A program made the translations under genes and the position numbers. This document shows positions 25,440 through 35,830 of a stretch of DNA of 64,000 bases, in pieces; positions within the stretch are counted from its first letter, which is position 1; each line of letters begins with the position of its first letter. Under the pieces are notes generated by a model. That model had not been told where the DNA came from and ran no database searches. It was given only the letters and a program-made list of their open reading frames with translations. The stretch lies in contig CAJUFE010000002.1 in NCBI GenBank assembly GCA_910585635.1, positions 1 through 64,000 of the forward strand, in the 5' to 3' direction. The DNA comes from an uncultured Lachnospiraceae bacterium (lineage in GTDB: Bacteria; Bacillota; Clostridia; Lachnospirales; Lachnospiraceae).

Positions 25440-26726
25440 TCATGCCGCAGCCCCATAGACCAGGTTCGGCAAAAACAGCACCAGCTGCGGGAACACGGCT
25501 AAGAGCACCAGCAGGGCGATGATCGCCAGGATGAAGGGCAGCGATTCCTTCGTATAGACCTGGATCGGACAATCCAGGATCGAGCAGGTGGTGTACATGG
25601 TCACGCCGATCGGCGGCGTCATCCCGCCCATGGTGATCAAGATCATGTACATGACGCCGAAGTGGACCGGATCGAAGCCATAGGAGGTGACGATCGGCAG
25701 GAAGATCGGGGTCAGTAAGAGTACATTGGCCGTGGCCTCCATGAACATGCCCACAAAGAACACGAACAGCATGACGATCAGCAGGATGATGTACTTATTA
25801 TCCGACACCGCGGTGATCATCCGGGCCAGGGTCTGGGGCAGCTGGCCGGTGACGATCGCATAGCCAAAGGCATTGGAGCAGATGATGATGAACATGATCA
25901 CGGCCAGGTCCACCGCGGTGGTGGCCAGACACTCCATCAGCTTGGCGATGGTCAGCTCCCGATAGATGAAGAGGCCCACGATCAGGGCGTACACCACGGC
26001 AAAGGCTCCCGCCTCCGAGGGGGTGAAGATGCCGAAGCGGATCCCCACGATCAAGATCACCGGGAACATCAGCGCCCAGATGTTCTCCACCAGGCCCTTT
26101 AACACCTCCCCGATCGAGGGGAACTTCTCATGCTCCGGCTTGTAATCCCGCTTTTTCGAGATCACCGCCACCGCCGCCATCAGGACCACCGTCATCAGGA
26201 TGCCGGGGATCATGCCCGCCAGGAATAAACGTCCGATCGACACCTCGCCGGTGACCCCATATAAGATCAGGCCCAGGGACGGCGGGATCGTGGATGTGAT
26301 CAGGCCGCCCATAGCCAGGATGGCCGCGGTGAACCCTCTGGAATAGCCTTTCTTCTCCATATCCGGCCCCAGGATGCGGCTCTCCATGGCCGCGTCCGCC
26401 GTGGCCGACCCGGAGATCCCGCCCATGAGACAGGATAAGAGCACCGACACCTGGGCTAAGCCGCCCCGCATGTGGCCGGTCACCAGGTTGCAGAACTTGA
26501 TCAGGCGGGAGGTGATGCCGGTCTCGTTCATCAGGTTCCCTGCCAGGACGAAAAAGGGTACGGCCAGAAGGGAGAAGGACTGGGTGCTGCTGACCATCTT
26601 CTGGACCACGATCTGGACCGGCACCTGCTCGGTCACGAAAAAGGACAGGGCGGAAAGGCCTACGGTAAATGCCACCGGGAGCCCGATCGCCAGAAGGACG
26701 ATAAAGGTGATGCCAAGGATGATCAT
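25440..26726 (-). CDS. TRAP transporter large permease (DctM/YiaN type)
   Basis: 428-residue membrane protein with about 12 hydrophobic helices. DctM features: LLAIGLPVAFTVGLSAL at the N terminus, VPFFVLAGNLMNETGI, LSCLMGGISGSATADAAM, GGLITSTIPPSLGLILYG, and GGMTPPIGVTMYTTC near the C terminus. Its ATG overlaps the small permease stop by 4 bp. Uses an ion gradient to import sugar acids. Confidence 0.95.
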   Translation of the reverse strand: MIILGITFIVLLAIGLPVAFTVGLSALSFFVTEQVPVQIVVQKMVSSTQSFSLLAVPFFVLAGNLMNETGITSRLIKFCNLVTGHMRGGLAQVSVLLSCLMGGISGSATADAAMESRILGPDMEKKGYSRGFTAAILAMGGLITSTIPPSLGLILYGVTGEVSIGRLFLAGMIPGILMTVVLMAAVAVISKKRDYKPEHEKFPSIGEVLKGLVENIWALMFPVILIVGIRFGIFTPSEAGAFAVVYALIVGLFIYRELTIAKLMECLATTAVDLAVIMFIIICSNAFGYAIVTGQLPQTLARMITAVSDNKYIILLIVMLFVFFVGMFMEATANVLLLTPIFLPIVTSYGFDPVHFGVMYMILITMGGMTPPIGVTMYTTCSILDCPIQVYTKESLPFILAIIALLVLLAVFPQLVLFLPNLVYGAAA

Positions 26727-27232
26727 GCGGCGGCCTCCTCTCTTGCCAGACTGCTGTAGTCGTGGCGGATGATATTGCGGATGTACTGGACGATATGCTT
26801 AACGGCTGTGATGCACATCAGCCCGCAGCCCACCGGACAGCTGGCCGTGGCGAAGGAATAGCTGATGTACAGGGTCTGATACTTCCTGGCCGCGTTCACG
26901 ATACAAAGGTCGATCCCATAACGCACCGCGAACAGCAGGAAAAATAAGATCAGGATGTAGTTGAACAGATAGATCCCATTGAGCACCGCCGGGTGGAACT
27001 TTGTGATCAGCATGTCCACGCCCATATGCTTATCCTTGCGCATAGCCAGATCGGCTCCGATAAAGCTGACCCAGGCAAATACCAGCTGGGCCAGATCCGT
27101 GGAGACCGACATGTCCACGCCGAAGAAACGGAGCACGGCCGCCGCGAACACGGTAAAGATCAGCACCAGCAGGCCGGCGCAGACCAGGATCGTCTCCACC
27201 TTGTTCAGTCCCGCTTCAAATGTCTTTAACAT
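26723..27232 (-). CDS. TRAP transporter small permease (DctQ/YiaM type)
   Basis: 169 residues, four transmembrane helices. FAWVSFIGADLAMRKDKHMGVD in the middle is the DctQ signature. GGAGG before the start; 4-bp overlap with the large permease gene and 37 bp after the binding-protein gene. Confidence 0.93.
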   Translation of the reverse strand: MLKTFEAGLNKVETILVCAGLLVLIFTVFAAAVLRFFGVDMSVSTDLAQLVFAWVSFIGADLAMRKDKHMGVDMLITKFHPAVLNGIYLFNYILILFFLLFAVRYGIDLCIVNAARKYQTLYISYSFATASCPVGCGLMCITAVKHIVQYIRNIIRHDYSSLAREEAAA

Positions 27233-27269
27233 AGATGACCTCCTAAATATATGCTCTTTCCGCGATGTA

Positions 27270-28337
27270 CTAGCGGCCCAGCTCCGCGTCGATCGCGGCC
27301 TTGATCTCGGTATACTTTAACTCCTCGTAGACCTTATCACAGGCGGTCTTAAAGGCCTCCTTGTCGCACTCCACCACCTGGATGCCGCCGTCCGTCAGGG
27401 TCTTTAAGTACTCGTCATTTTTGGCGATCACATTCTCGGAGGCGGTCTTTCCGGCCTCGAAGCTGGCTTCCTTCAAGATGGTCTGATAGTCCTCCGGCAG
27501 CTTGCTATACCAGCTCTGGGAGATCACCAGGCCGGTCAAGAGCTGCTGGTGGCCGGTGAAAGCCAGGTATTTCGTGACCTCCTGCATGGAAGAGCCCACC
27601 GCCGCGGACAGATGGACCTCCACGCCCTCGATCACCTGCTGCTGCAGGGCCTGATAGGCCTCGGACCAGGCCAGGACAGAGGTGTTCGCCCCCATGGCCT
27701 CTAAGGTGCTGGTCACCACCTGGGAGCCTGAGGAACGGATCCGCTGGCCCTTAAGGTCCGCCGGCCCGGCCACCGGGTTCTTGGTGAAGAGCTCCCGCTC
27801 ACCCTGGTAGTAATTGAAGGAGAGGATCTGGAAGCCGCTGTTCTCGATCTCCGCAGCCATCTTTTTGTAGGTCTCAGTCTCGAACAGCTCCAGCGCTTCA
27901 TCATAGCCCTCCGCGATATAGGGAGCCTGCAGGACGCCGATATCATACACATAGTTGCTCAGACGCCCCGGGTCCGTGATCACACCCACACCGGCGCCCA
28001 CGATCGCCTGCTCCAGCACATCCTCGTCATTGCCCAGCTGGCTGCCGGAATAGACCTCCACCTGCAGATCCCCGCCGGTCTTCTCCTCCACGGTCTTCTC
28101 AAAGACCTCGGTCAAGGCAAGGAACAGGGGATCGGTCTCGCTGAGCGCCGTATTGACCTTCAGCGTGTAGGTGCCGCTCCCTCCGGATGCGGGAGCCGCC
28201 CCCTCCTTAGCGCCGGCCTCCGCCTGCTGTCCGCCGGAGCCTGCACTGGTCTGTGCCGTGGAGCCGCCGGAGCCGCTACAGGCGGTAAGGGATGCCGCCA
28301 TCACGCCGGCCAGGAATAATGCGAATGTCTTTTTCAT
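27270..28337 (-). CDS. TRAP transporter substrate-binding lipoprotein (DctP family)
   Basis: About 355 residues from ATG 28337 (AAGGAGG 9 bases upstream). Signal peptide with lipobox LTAC, then a Gly/Ser/Ala linker. DctP features: LKVNTALSETDPLF, VEEKTGGDLQVEVYSGSQLG, the substrate-binding arginine region DLKGQRIRSSGSQVV, and ALQQQVIEGVEVHL. It is the first gene of the uptake operon, directly behind a promoter with FCD-regulator operators. By linkage it binds an uronate or ketogulonate-like sugar acid. Confidence 0.95.
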   Translation of the reverse strand: MKKTFALFLAGVMAASLTACSGSGGSTAQTSAGSGGQQAEAGAKEGAAPASGGSGTYTLKVNTALSETDPLFLALTEVFEKTVEEKTGGDLQVEVYSGSQLGNDEDVLEQAIVGAGVGVITDPGRLSNYVYDIGVLQAPYIAEGYDEALELFETETYKKMAAEIENSGFQILSFNYYQGERELFTKNPVAGPADLKGQRIRSSGSQVVTSTLEAMGANTSVLAWSEAYQALQQQVIEGVEVHLSAAVGSSMQEVTKYLAFTGHQQLLTGLVISQSWYSKLPEDYQTILKEASFEAGKTASENVIAKNDEYLKTLTDGGIQVVECDKEAFKTACDKVYEELKYTEIKAAIDAELGR

Positions 28338-28361
28338 AGTCTTTTTCCTCCTTATCATCTG

Positions 28362-28419
28362 CTAACATGTCAGCATTTCTTTGTACTGACATGATAACAT
28401 ACTAACATGTCAGTGTCAA
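28362..28419 (-). promoter_or_regulatory. TRAP operon promoter with GntR-type operators
   Basis: Minus strand TTGACA (28414-28419) and TATCAT (28391-28396), spacer 17 bp. CTGACATG arms at 28386 and 28406-28413 (inverted) overlap the promoter, and a further CTAACATGTCAG lies at 28362-28373. The same CTAACATG word occurs twice before the GntR gene, so all are probable sites for that repressor. Confidence 0.75.
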
Positions 28420-28511
28420 TCCTGTTATTTTTACCAGATCTTTTTGCATGCTTTTATGCAGATCTTCTATATGACAAGCAAAAATGCGTCTTGTATCCCT
28501 TTGAACGTCTT

Positions 28512-28599
28512 ACCGCCGGATAGGCGGTCTAAGTCCAGGTATCCCAAATGCGCCCGACAGACTTTTCTGCGTGGTGGTACATCCCATGCCGCGTGTATG
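28512..28599 (-). repeat. Palindromic intergenic repeat family 2, copy 3
   Basis: Inverted relative to the other two copies. The terminal hairpin here is ACCGCC-TATCC-GGCGGT, where both outer bases changed together compared with GCCGCC/GGCGGC in the others. Confidence 0.7.
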
Positions 28600-28677
28600 A
28601 GATCGTACTTTTATTGTAAAAAACATGCTGAGGATCTTGCATGGGACGATCTTACACAGGATCATTTTACGCAAAAT

Positions 28678-28731
28678 AAAAAGGCCTCGAGATATAAGGC
28701 TCCCCTTCTATCTCAAGACCTTTTCCCTTTC
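28678..28731 (-). terminator. Terminator downstream of the GntR gene
   Basis: On the minus strand AAAAGGTCTTGAGATA pairs imperfectly with TATCTCGAGGCCTTTT and is followed by a T-rich run (TATTTT). The rest of the 28441-28926 gap holds a family 2 repeat and a 35-bp tandem repeat. Confidence 0.6.
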
Positions 28732-28803
28732 CACTGTGCCTTTCCACTGTGCGTACCTTCCGAGCCCAGGCCGCCCACATGCCGGTCCGATCTTTCGTCC
28801 TGT

Positions 28804-28950
28804 GGCGCTCGCGCCCCTGACTCAAAGGGTCCCGCCACGACAGTCATGCCCCTAGCTCAAAGGATCCCGCCCCGGCGCTCGCGCCCCTAGCTCAAAGGAT
28901 CCCGCCCCGGCGCTCGCGCCCCTAGCTCAAAGGGTCCCGATCCGGCGCTC
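28804..28950. repeat. 35-bp tandem repeat, 4 copies
   Basis: CTCAAAG recurs at 28821, 28856, 28891 and 28926 inside units of the form GGCGCTCGCGCCCCTAG. The constant period is 35 bp. The last unit covers the stop codon of the GntR gene. Confidence 0.92.
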
Positions 28951-29637
28951 ACTGCCGCTCTCGTCCCCGCTTGCGACATAGTCCGGGTAGGCCGCTGCCA
29001 GCCCGGTCTGCTCCACATCCAGACGCTGGATATGGGAGGCCAGCGCCCTGCGGATGCTCTCCCGCTCCCCGATCTCCAGCAGGCTGACGATCTGGGCATG
29101 CTGCTGGATGGAGCTCTCCATGACGGCCTGCTCCTGGATGTAGAGGATGCGGAGCCGGTTATAATGCCCGTTCCTCTGGGCGATGGTGGCCCATGCCATC
29201 TGCTGGCCGGTCACGTCGAACAGGACCTTGTGGAACCGGTCGTCGGCATCCAGAAAGCCCACGTAGTCCATGGCCTGATCGCACTGCTCCTGGATCTGGA
29301 TGAGGCCCGACATCATATGGATAGCCTCCCGGTCCTTTTTCTCCAGGAACTGATCGATCACGCCCAGCTCCAGGCATTCCCGGATGAACTTCTCCTGCTC
29401 CACCCGTTTTAGGTCGATCTTCGATACGATCGTCTCCCGCTGGGGGATCATCTCCACCAGCCCCTCCGACTGCAGGTGCAGAAAAGCCTCCCGCACCGGC
29501 GTCCGGCTGACCTTAAGCCTGGTGGCCATCTCCTGTGTGCTCATGGCCTGCCCCGGCTTAAGCCGCAGGGACATGATATTCTTTTTCAGCTCCTCGTAAA
29601 CCAGTGTCTGTATGGATCTTCTCTCCATGGACCCCAT
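28927..29637 (-). CDS. GntR-family regulator, FCD domain (sugar-acid operon)
   Basis: About 236 residues from ATG 29637 with AAGGAGG upstream. N-terminal winged helix has LVYEELKKNIMSLRLKPGQ, MSTQEMATRLKVSRTPVREAF; the C-terminal all-helical FCD domain has the metal/effector residues in FLDADDRFHKVLFD and QQHAQIVSLLE. Members of this group (UxuR/ExuR-like FadR subfamily) repress hexuronate genes. CTAACATG words in front of the TRAP operon and in front of this gene suggest it controls both. Its 3' end lies in a 35-bp tandem repeat. Confidence 0.9.
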   Translation of the reverse strand: MGSMERRSIQTLVYEELKKNIMSLRLKPGQAMSTQEMATRLKVSRTPVREAFLHLQSEGLVEMIPQRETIVSKIDLKRVEQEKFIRECLELGVIDQFLEKKDREAIHMMSGLIQIQEQCDQAMDYVGFLDADDRFHKVLFDVTGQQMAWATIAQRNGHYNRLRILYIQEQAVMESSIQQHAQIVSLLEIGERESIRRALASHIQRLDVEQTGLAAAYPDYVASGDESGSERRIGTL

Positions 29638-29660
29638 CACCCCCTCCTTCCTGCTTGATC

Positions 29661-29749
29661 GCATGCTAACATGCTAACACTTTGTTTTATACTATAGCAC
29701 AGATCACACAACATGACAACTTGCAATGTGTGTATATGGATGCTAAAAT
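29661..29749. promoter_or_regulatory. Back-to-back promoters for gntR and rpiR genes
   Basis: Minus strand: TTGTCA (29714-29719), 17 bp, TATAGT (29691-29696). Plus strand: TTGCAA (29721-29726), 17 bp, TAAAAT (29744-29749). The two -35 boxes are one base apart. The words CTAACATGCTAACA at 29666-29679 just downstream of the gntR -10 are probable autoregulatory operators. Confidence 0.7.
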
Positions 29750-29850
29750 AAACTAAAATACATGCAGGATATCTGCAGATCAGATCCAATACCATTACCG
29801 GATAGATCTAAGATACAAACACCCATGACGCAAGCTAGGAGCGGATAGAT

Positions 29851-30735
29851 ATGTTGATCAGAGAACGATTGGAGACCTGCGACTTTTCCAACAGCGAGCG
29901 GGCTGTGGTGGCCTTCATCCTGGAAAAGAAGCTGGAGATCAGGGATATGACCACCAAGGAGATCGCCCGGGAAGCCTTCGCCTCCCCCTCCACCCTGGTA
30001 CGGGTCGCCCAAAAGATGGGGTTTAGCGGGTGGAACGGATTAAAGGAAGCCTTCCTGAAGGAAGAAGGATATCTGGGATCCCATTTCCAGGACATCGACG
30101 CGAACCTTCCCTTTCAGCGGGGGGATCCGATCATGTCGATCGCGGGCAAGATCGCGTCTCTCCGGAAGGAGGCCATCGATGACACCCGCGCCCTGCTCCA
30201 TCATGACGATCTGCAGAAGGCGGTGCTGATGCTCAAGAAAGCCTCCTCCATCGGCGTCTATGCCGCCAGCAATAACCTGATCATCGCCCGGGAGTTCCAG
30301 CACAACATGACCAGGATCGGGCGGAAGGTGGAGATGTGCCAGCTGCAGGGGGAGGTGGTCTTCTCGGCGTATCAGGCAGAGCGGACCTCCTGCGCCATAG
30401 TGATCTCCTATTCCGGGGAGACCCCGATCCTCATCCGGGCGGCACAGATCTTAAGGGAGCACCATATCCCGGTGATCATCATCACCAATATCGGCGACAG
30501 CACGCTGGCCAGGCTGGGGGACCAGGTGCTGCGCATCTGCACCCGGGAGAAGCAGTATTCGAAGATCGCCACCTTTACCACGGACAGCTCGATCGCCTAC
30601 CTGCTGGACGTGCTCTACTCCTGCCTGTTCGCCCTGGACTATGAGAAAAACCTGCAGTTCAAGATCGACGCGGCCAGGGCGGTGGAGCAAGGGAGGGGAC
30701 AGACTACGGTGGAGATCATCCGGGAGACAACTTGA
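29851..30735 (+). CDS. MurR/RpiR-family transcriptional regulator
   Basis: 294 residues: N-terminal HTH_6 domain (NSERAVVAFILEKKLEIRDM, IAREAFASPSTLVRVAQKMG, GFSGWNGLKEAF) and C-terminal SIS sugar-phosphate-binding domain (ASSIGVYAASNNLI, IVISYSGETPILIRAAQIL). AGGAG precedes the start. Transcribed away from the GntR gene. RpiR regulators sense phosphosugars; the target may be this cluster or the GH1/IIB genes beyond, which cannot be decided here. Confidence 0.93.
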   Translation: MLIRERLETCDFSNSERAVVAFILEKKLEIRDMTTKEIAREAFASPSTLVRVAQKMGFSGWNGLKEAFLKEEGYLGSHFQDIDANLPFQRGDPIMSIAGKIASLRKEAIDDTRALLHHDDLQKAVLMLKKASSIGVYAASNNLIIAREFQHNMTRIGRKVEMCQLQGEVVFSAYQAERTSCAIVISYSGETPILIRAAQILREHHIPVIIITNIGDSTLARLGDQVLRICTREKQYSKIATFTTDSSIAYLLDVLYSCLFALDYEKNLQFKIDAARAVEQGRGQTTVEIIRETT

Positions 30736-30794
30736 ACGACCATCCGTGGGCGGTTTGGACCGGAAGGGTGATCGGCAACCCGATCCCAGAACAG

Positions 30795-30843
30795 ACATGG
30801 GTGTGAAAAGAGGCCCGATAAAAGGCACTTTCCACACCCATGT
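30795..30843. terminator. Long hairpin between convergent genes
   Basis: ACATGGGTGTGAAAAG pairs with CTTTCCACACCCATGT around a 17-base loop. It lies between the rpiR stop and the reductase stop. There is no clear T run, so it may act as a bidirectional terminator or mRNA 3'-end stabiliser. Confidence 0.6.
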
Positions 30844-30897
30844 CAGAGTCTTATCCCAAAGGCATAGTGTTCTTAGGAACAGGTGGCATACCTAGCA

Positions 30898-32004
30898 TCA
30901 GGCATCAAATTCCTCCGAGACATTTTTGAGCAGCGAGATGATCTCCAGGTGCTGGGGACATACGCTCTCGCACTGGCCGCACCCGACGCAGGCGGAGGCT
31001 GTCCCATGCCCGTCCCTGGTATGGCTCTTATAGTAGGTCGTATACCGGCTGCTGGGACCATAGGTCTTGGCGCTGTTGTAGGCTGTAAAAAGGTCCGGGA
31101 TCTGGATCTGCATGGGGCAGCCCGGGACACAGTAGCGGCAGCCTGTACAAGGGATCGTGGGGAAGGAAAGGACCTTGGCGGTCACCTCCCGGACGAGCTT
31201 ATGCTCCTCCTGGCTCATGAGCTGGAAATGGCCGAAGGTATCCAGGTTATCCCGCATCTGCTCCTCATCCGACATGCCGGACAGCACGGTCATCACGCCC
31301 TCTAAGGAGGCGATGTAGCGCAAAGCCCATGACGCGGTGGACCGGTCCGGGGCGTAGTCCTTATAGATCTTCTCGATATCCGCCGGGAAAGAGGCCAGGG
31401 TGCCGCCTTTTACCGGCTCCATCACCACGATGGGCTTTTCGTGTTTCCTGGCCGTCTCGTAGTTCTTCCTGGACTGGATCACCCCGTTCTCCCAGTCCAG
31501 GTAATTGAGCTGCAGCTGGACAAACTCCAGCTCCGGATGGTCGGTGAGGATCTGATCCAGCAGCACCGCGTTATCGTGATAGGAAAAGCCCATATGGCGG
31601 ATCTTCCCCTGTCTCTTCATCTCTTTCAAAAACTCGAAGCAATGATATCTTTCATAGGTGGGCAGATGGCTCTCCTCCACACTGTGCAGGAGGTAGAAGT
31701 CAAAGTACTCCACGCCGCACCGCTTTAAGGACTCGTTAAAGATCCGCTCCACATCCGCCTCGGATGTGAGCTTCCAGGCCGGCAGCTTGTCGGCGATGGT
31801 AAAGGAATCCCGGGGATACCGCTCCACCAGGGCCTTTTTCATGGCCTCCTCGCTCCCGGCATAGGCATACGCCGTATCAAAATAGGTGAACCCCGCCTCC
31901 ATAAAGGCATCCACCATGCGGGTGACCTCCTCCTGTAGGATATTGCCGTCCCCGTCTTTGGGGAGACGCATCAGGCCGAAGCCCAGTTTTGAACTTGATA
32001 ACAT
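30898..32004 (-). CDS. Aldo/keto reductase with C-terminal ferredoxin domain
   Basis: 368 residues. The aldo/keto reductase barrel has FGLMRLP, FDTAYAYAGSEEAMKKAL with catalytic Asp and Tyr, and FYLLHSVEES with the His. The last 90 residues carry two 4Fe-4S clusters: CTGCRYCVPGCP and CVGCGQCESVCP. This fused type is common in anaerobes and probably couples ferredoxin to NADPH-dependent carbonyl reduction; the substrate is unknown. Confidence 0.92.
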   Translation of the reverse strand: MLSSSKLGFGLMRLPKDGDGNILQEEVTRMVDAFMEAGFTYFDTAYAYAGSEEAMKKALVERYPRDSFTIADKLPAWKLTSEADVERIFNESLKRCGVEYFDFYLLHSVEESHLPTYERYHCFEFLKEMKRQGKIRHMGFSYHDNAVLLDQILTDHPELEFVQLQLNYLDWENGVIQSRKNYETARKHEKPIVVMEPVKGGTLASFPADIEKIYKDYAPDRSTASWALRYIASLEGVMTVLSGMSDEEQMRDNLDTFGHFQLMSQEEHKLVREVTAKVLSFPTIPCTGCRYCVPGCPMQIQIPDLFTAYNSAKTYGPSSRYTTYYKSHTRDGHGTASACVGCGQCESVCPQHLEIISLLKNVSEEFDA

Positions 32005-32191
32005 ATCATAAACCTCCTATCATCGAAAAGATCGGTCTCTGATCCATGAAATAGTTTCCACAAGATCTTCCTCGGCTGCTCTTTTGCATAGCATATCTGC
32101 GTAGGCAGCCGTCATGTCTCCCTAAGAAGGCTCTATAGAAAAACCTCCTCGCAGCTCCCGTTGCGGACCCTATGGTCTGATCTGTAACAGC

Positions 32192-32566
32192 TCACAAGAA
32201 CACGGCGATCAGCACATACGCCAGGATCGTGATGAGCGTATAGATCGAGAGCTGGGTAGACACGAACTTCCTCTGCTCCTGGTCTGACACATAGATCGGC
32301 GTGATGAACTGGCCGGGCAGGCAGAACATGAGGACCACCGCCAGCAGCAGGGCGAACACCACATAGATCCCGGCCACCAGCTTGATATCGTCCCCGGTGA
32401 AGGACACCATGGCGAGGGCGTTGAACACCACAGCCGGGAGCATGATGTTCGCGATCACATTTTTTATCCCGGCGACGCACTCGCCGCCGATCATCTTCTT
32501 CGCCCGTAAAAAGGTCCCTAATACCAACATAAAGATCACTGGCAGAACGATCGCTGCGATCTCCAT
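32192..32566 (-). pseudogene. Internally deleted AEC-family transporter
   Basis: 124 residues. The first 75 match the N-terminal part of auxin efflux carrier permeases (MEIAAIVLPVIFMLVLGTFL, IKNVIANIMLPAVVFNAL). The last 45 match their C-terminal end (FVSTQLSIYTLITILAYVLIAVF). Intact members have about 300 residues, so some 180 residues are missing in frame after FCLPGQF. A good AAGGAG is kept before the ATG. Either a recent in-frame deletion or a small derivative; a normal ten-helix transporter cannot form. Confidence 0.65.
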
Positions 32567-32655
32567 CCTTGATCACTCCTTATCTCCAACTTTTCAATGG
32601 TTCGCCCAGATATCGATCCCCTCGCCGATATAGAGCCTTTCGTCCGCTTCCCGGA

Positions 32656-33282
32656 TCAAGCCGCCGCGTGTGCCTCCTGTGCCACCACGTTGATCACATG
32701 TTCCACATTGCGGCTGGCAAAGTCCACCATATCGATAGCCAGGACCTTATCCCCATACTTTTGCTGGAACTTTGGCAGCATGTAGCCGATCTGGGGCGCC
32801 AGGAGGATGTGGTCGTACGCCTCCTGCACCTTCTCCACCTCCGTATAGCTGACCGCGGCCACCTGGATCTGGGAACCTGCCCCATCCAGCGCCTGCTGCA
32901 TCAGGAGCGCGAAGTAGGAGGAGGTGATGCCGCAGCTGCAGCTCACCAGGAGCTTTAAGGGTTTGGTCTGCCGGATGGCGGATACGTCCAGCTGGGCTTT
33001 CCCCTCCTCCTTCCCCTCCAGGAACCGGAAGAAGATCTCCACGTTCTCCTTGGTCTCCTGGATATCCTGGATGGCAAAATGGATATAAAAAGGTGTCTCA
33101 CCGGTGGCCTTATCCTCCACCACCAGCTCGATGATGGTCCCCTCATAGAAAGAGATGGTCCCCTTACGGCCCTTACAGCAAAAGTAGATATGGTCCGGGT
33201 TCTTCCCTACCCGGGCGCATTTCATAGAGGCCACCCACGTGTAGATCTCTTTCGTCCATGGGGTCTGCTGCTCCTTGCTCAT
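32656..33282 (-). CDS. PTS lactose/cellobiose-type IIB protein with N-terminal extension
   Basis: 208 residues. The second half is a Lac/Cel-type IIB domain: KLLVSCSCGITSSYFALLMQ carries the phospho-accepting Cys at the end of strand 1, and ILLAPQIGYMLPKFQQKYGD is the typical second half. The first 105 residues (including YFCCKGRKGTISFYEGT) form an unassigned beta-rich domain. No IIC or IIA gene is adjacent. It lies between a GH1 gene and an AEC remnant on the same strand, so a role in beta-glucoside uptake or in sensing it is plausible. Confidence 0.75.
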   Translation of the reverse strand: MSKEQQTPWTKEIYTWVASMKCARVGKNPDHIYFCCKGRKGTISFYEGTIIELVVEDKATGETPFYIHFAIQDIQETKENVEIFFRFLEGKEEGKAQLDVSAIRQTKPLKLLVSCSCGITSSYFALLMQQALDGAGSQIQVAAVSYTEVEKVQEAYDHILLAPQIGYMLPKFQQKYGDKVLAIDMVDFASRNVEHVINVVAQEAHAAA

Positions 33283-33318
33283 CTCATGATCAACTCCTTT
33301 TTTCTTTCTGCCATCATC

Positions 33319-33415
33319 TTACGCTTTTCCCAGAGTCCTGTCGATCCTTTGGGGGCAGTCTGGGATCACGTTCGCAAAACAGGGCCTGACCGCTCCCCTT
33401 TTTGTAAACGGCGTT

Positions 33416-33417
<2 letters not shown>
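33319..33417 (-). repeat. Duplicated leader, copy 1 (before IIB gene)
   Basis: About 99 bp, roughly 75-80 percent identical by eye to 34909-35009. Shared words include CCTGTCGATCCTTTG, GGGATC and CTTTTTGTAAACGGC. Each copy stands in front of a gene of the beta-glucoside module. Confidence 0.8.
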
Positions 33418-35009
<1,592 letters not shown>

Positions 35010-35129
35010 ACTGCCGGGCTGTCTTTGCCTTGTGAACGGTATCCCACTGCCGGGCTGTCTTTGTCTTCCTCTCTCTTGTCTTGCCCGCTCCGCGCTCTTC
35101 CTCTTCTCCTGCTCCTTTATCTCCCGCGC

Positions 35130-35649
35130 CTACCAGGCATAGGCCAGCGGCGCCTCGTCGTAGCCCGGGAAGATCTGATCTAACTCCTTTAAGGTCTCCT
35201 GGCTCAGTTCGATCTCCACAGCCTGGAGGGCGCTCTCTAACTGCTCTAAGGTGCGGGGTCCCACGATCGGGGCGGTGACCACCGGGTTATGGAGGAGCCA
35301 TGCCAGAGCCACGTTCGCCTCCGATGCGCCGATCCTCCGGCACAGGTCCGAGTAAGCCTCCAGCTGGCCGATCTGTGCCTGGGACAGCTTATCCCGCAGG
35401 AGGGCTCCCCGTGTACCCGGGGCCGCGTCCAGCACATGGCCGCTCAAAAGGCCCTCGCCTAAGGGGCTCCAGCAGAAGACCCCCATGCCCAGATCCCTGC
35501 AGGTAGGAAGGATCTCCAGCTCCGGCAGACGGTGGACCAGGCTGTACTGGCACTGCTCCGCGGTCAGGCCCAGGAAATTCCGCTTATGGGCCGCCTCCTG
35601 GGCGTAGCAGATATGCCGGGCGCCGAAATTGCTGGAGGCGATGTACCTT
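35130..35649 (-). pseudogene. Aldo/keto reductase, C-terminal half only
   Basis: The frame opens at YIASSNFGARHICYAQEA just after a TGA and continues through QCQYSLVHRLPELEILP, GVFCWSPLGEGLLSG, NVALAWLLHNPVVTAPIVGPRT to an AKR-like C terminus. The N-terminal half of the barrel with catalytic Asp, Tyr and Lys is absent. An internal start at 35486 would give only 118 residues. Decayed gene. Confidence 0.8.
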
Positions 35650-35830
35650 CATCCTGACGGCCCGCTCTAACTGCGGCCGCCTGTCCTGTTCTCGTTCGTG
35701 ACCGTTCCGACGCTATGCTCAGATGCTATGGACGGTCACCACCGTTCTTGTAGCTGCATTCTAGCATCAAAAAACCCTCTTGTCGATCCATCCGGCGAAC
35801 CCTGTAACTTTGTTCCGGCAAAAGAAAAGA

